6,799 nt of DNA from Deltaproteobacteria bacterium (lineage in GTDB: Bacteria > Desulfobacterota > Binatia > DP-6). The DNA lies in NCBI GenBank assembly GCA_005879245.1, contig VBLA01000063.1, forward strand, positions 1 to 6,799, read 5' to 3'. The notes beneath the pieces were generated by a model, which ran no database searches, was not told where the DNA came from, and saw nothing but the letters and a program-made list of their open reading frames with translations. Of the stretch, positions 6,003 through 6,799 are shown one piece after another; the stretch's first letter is position 1; every line of letters begins with the position of its first letter. A program made the translations under genes and the position numbers.

Positions 6003-6727
6003 GCGGGGTTTCCGCGGGACCGCTCCGGCGCAGCGCCGCCTGGGGCGTCCACCTGTTCACGGCGAGCGGCGCCGCCGCCGGCGTGCTCGCGATCCTGGCG
6101 ATCGAGCGCCACGCTGCGGCCGCGGCGTTCGGCTGGATGGCCTACACCCTCGCCGTCGATGCGGTCGATGGCACGCTGGCGCGCGCCGTCGGCGTGAAGC
6201 AGGTCCTGCCCGAATTCGACGGCACGAAGCTCGACGACATCGTCGACTACTTCACGTACGTGATCCTCCCGGCACTCTTCCTCGTGCACTTCGACCTGCT
6301 GCCGGCCGGCATCGCCGCGCCGGTGGCCCTCTGCGTGGTGCTGGCGAGCGCCTACGGCTTCTGTCGCACGGACGCCAAGACCGCTGATCACTACTTCACC
6401 GGCTTCCCGTCCTACTGGAACGTGGTCGCCTTCTACCTCTACGCGCTCGGCTGGCCACGCGCGCTGAATGCCGTCGTGGTCGTCGCCTTCTCGGTCGCCG
6501 TCTTCGTGCCGATCCGCTACGTCTACCCGTCGCGCACGCTCACCTTGCGCTCGCTCACGGTGGGGCTCGGTCTCGTCTGGGCTGCGACGGTTCTCTATGC
6601 GCTCCTCCGCCTCGCCCTCGAGGCAACTGTGCCGCGGACCGTGGTGCTCGTCTCGCTCGCGTATCCCGTCTACTACGTGGCGCTCTCCCTGGCCCTGACC
6701 GCGCGGCGCAGCACGGCCTCCGTCTAG
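5999..6727 (+). CDS. pcs: Phosphatidylcholine synthase (CDP-diacylglycerol:choline phosphatidyltransferase)
   Basis: This is an integral inner-membrane CDP-alcohol phosphatidyltransferase, 242 residues, the usual Pcs length. Pcs joins free choline to CDP-diacylglycerol, giving phosphatidylcholine and CMP, a route known in host-associated and some free-living bacteria. The catalytic signature is present: Asp54, Asp57-Gly58, Ala61-Arg62, then Gly75, Asp79 and Asp83 (DAVDGTLAR and GTKLDDIVDYFTY). The longer spacing of 12 residues between the Arg and the Gly, with VKQVLPEF in it, and the later CRTDAKTADHYFTGFPSYWN segment are characteristic of Pcs rather than of phosphatidylserine or phosphatidylglycerophosphate synthases. 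About eight hydrophobic segments can be seen. The start is GTG 5999, overlapping the VOC stop as GTGA; a GTG at 5936 would overlap by 67 bases and add a non-hydrophobic arginine-rich leader. AGGGGA abuts the start, so initiation probably depends on coupling to VOC translation. Confidence 0.9.
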   Translation: MSGVSAGPLRRSAAWGVHLFTASGAAAGVLAILAIERHAAAAAFGWMAYTLAVDAVDGTLARAVGVKQVLPEFDGTKLDDIVDYFTYVILPALFLVHFDLLPAGIAAPVALCVVLASAYGFCRTDAKTADHYFTGFPSYWNVVAFYLYALGWPRALNAVVVVAFSVAVFVPIRYVYPSRTLTLRSLTVGLGLVWAATVLYALLRLALEATVPRTVVLVSLAYPVYYVALSLALTARRSTASV

Positions 6728-6731
6728 CAAC

Positions 6732-6778
6732 GCGGGCGGCCCTTGCCTTCCGACGCGATCGTCGGGAGAAGGGCCCGC
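6732..6778 (+). promoter_or_regulatory. Long imperfect hairpin after pcs, overlapping the next gene's ribosome binding site
   Basis: Starting four bases after the pcs stop, the arms pair as GCGGG (6732-6736) with CCCGC (6774-6778), CCCTT (6740-6744) with AAGGG (6769-6773), and CTTCCGACG (6747-6755) with CGTCGGGAG (6760-6768), closing on a CGAT loop. That is 19 pairs, one of them G-U, with two small bulges only on the 5' side. No T-run follows, so it is not a classic intrinsic terminator. The 3' arm holds GGAGAAGGG, the apparent ribosome binding site for ATG 6780. It may attenuate transcription, or mask that site. Confidence 0.55.
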
Positions 6779-6779
6779 A

Positions 6780-6799
6780 ATGGATCTCGGGCGCCTTGC
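6780..6799 (+). CDS. Possible start of a further gene, cut off by the window edge
   Basis: ATG 6780 is followed by GAT CTC GGG CGC CTT, reading MDLGRL, to the edge. AAGGG ends six bases upstream, an ideal ribosome binding site distance. Six codons cannot identify a product, so the call rests on the start signal alone. Confidence 0.35.

Overview
The window is a compact, very GC-rich bacterial segment with strong G/C preference at third codon positions. It holds one gene on the minus strand at the left edge and five gene loci on the plus strand, plus the likely first codons of another gene at the right edge. The domain mix suggests a free-living, Gram-negative, delta-proteobacteria-like or related uncultivated soil/sediment lineage: a secreted matrixin protease with thrombospondin type-3 calcium repeats, a bacterial phosphatidylcholine synthase and an MmgE/PrpD protein. 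No taxonomic marker is present, so this is only an inference. No RNA gene, insertion sequence, CRISPR array or integration site was seen.

Left part (1-3739). A DAHP-synthase-like gene runs leftwards off the window edge. It is divergent from a glycerol-kinase-like FGGY carbohydrate kinase, with only about 60 bases between them. The kinase is followed after 55 bases by an MmgE/PrpD family gene, which probably shares its transcript. The DAHP-synthase-like protein and the kinase both keep their family scaffold but have changed substrate-pocket residues, so their exact substrates are in doubt.

Middle (3740-5557). After a 150-base gap comes a secreted metzincin protease reading frame. It has a signal peptide, an N-terminal domain, the zinc motif HEIGHTIGLGH with a Met-turn, thrombospondin type-3 repeats and a C-terminal beta-rich domain. 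One in-frame TGA at 4787-4789, 20 codons before the end of the zinc motif, splits it. The frame is otherwise open on both sides. It is either a fresh nonsense mutation (TGG to TGA), a sequence error, or a recoded codon. This is the most notable feature of the window.

Right part (5558-6799). A small VOC (glyoxalase-fold) gene overlaps by four bases (GTGA) the start of a phosphatidylcholine synthase (Pcs) gene, which makes phosphatidylcholine directly from choline and CDP-diacylglycerol. Immediately after it is a long imperfect hairpin. Its 3' arm contains the apparent ribosome binding site of the next gene, which starts at 6780 and leaves the window after six codons.

Apart from the kinase/MmgE pair and the VOC/pcs pair, the genes do not form one evident pathway. 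I do not see a clear new multi-gene system here.
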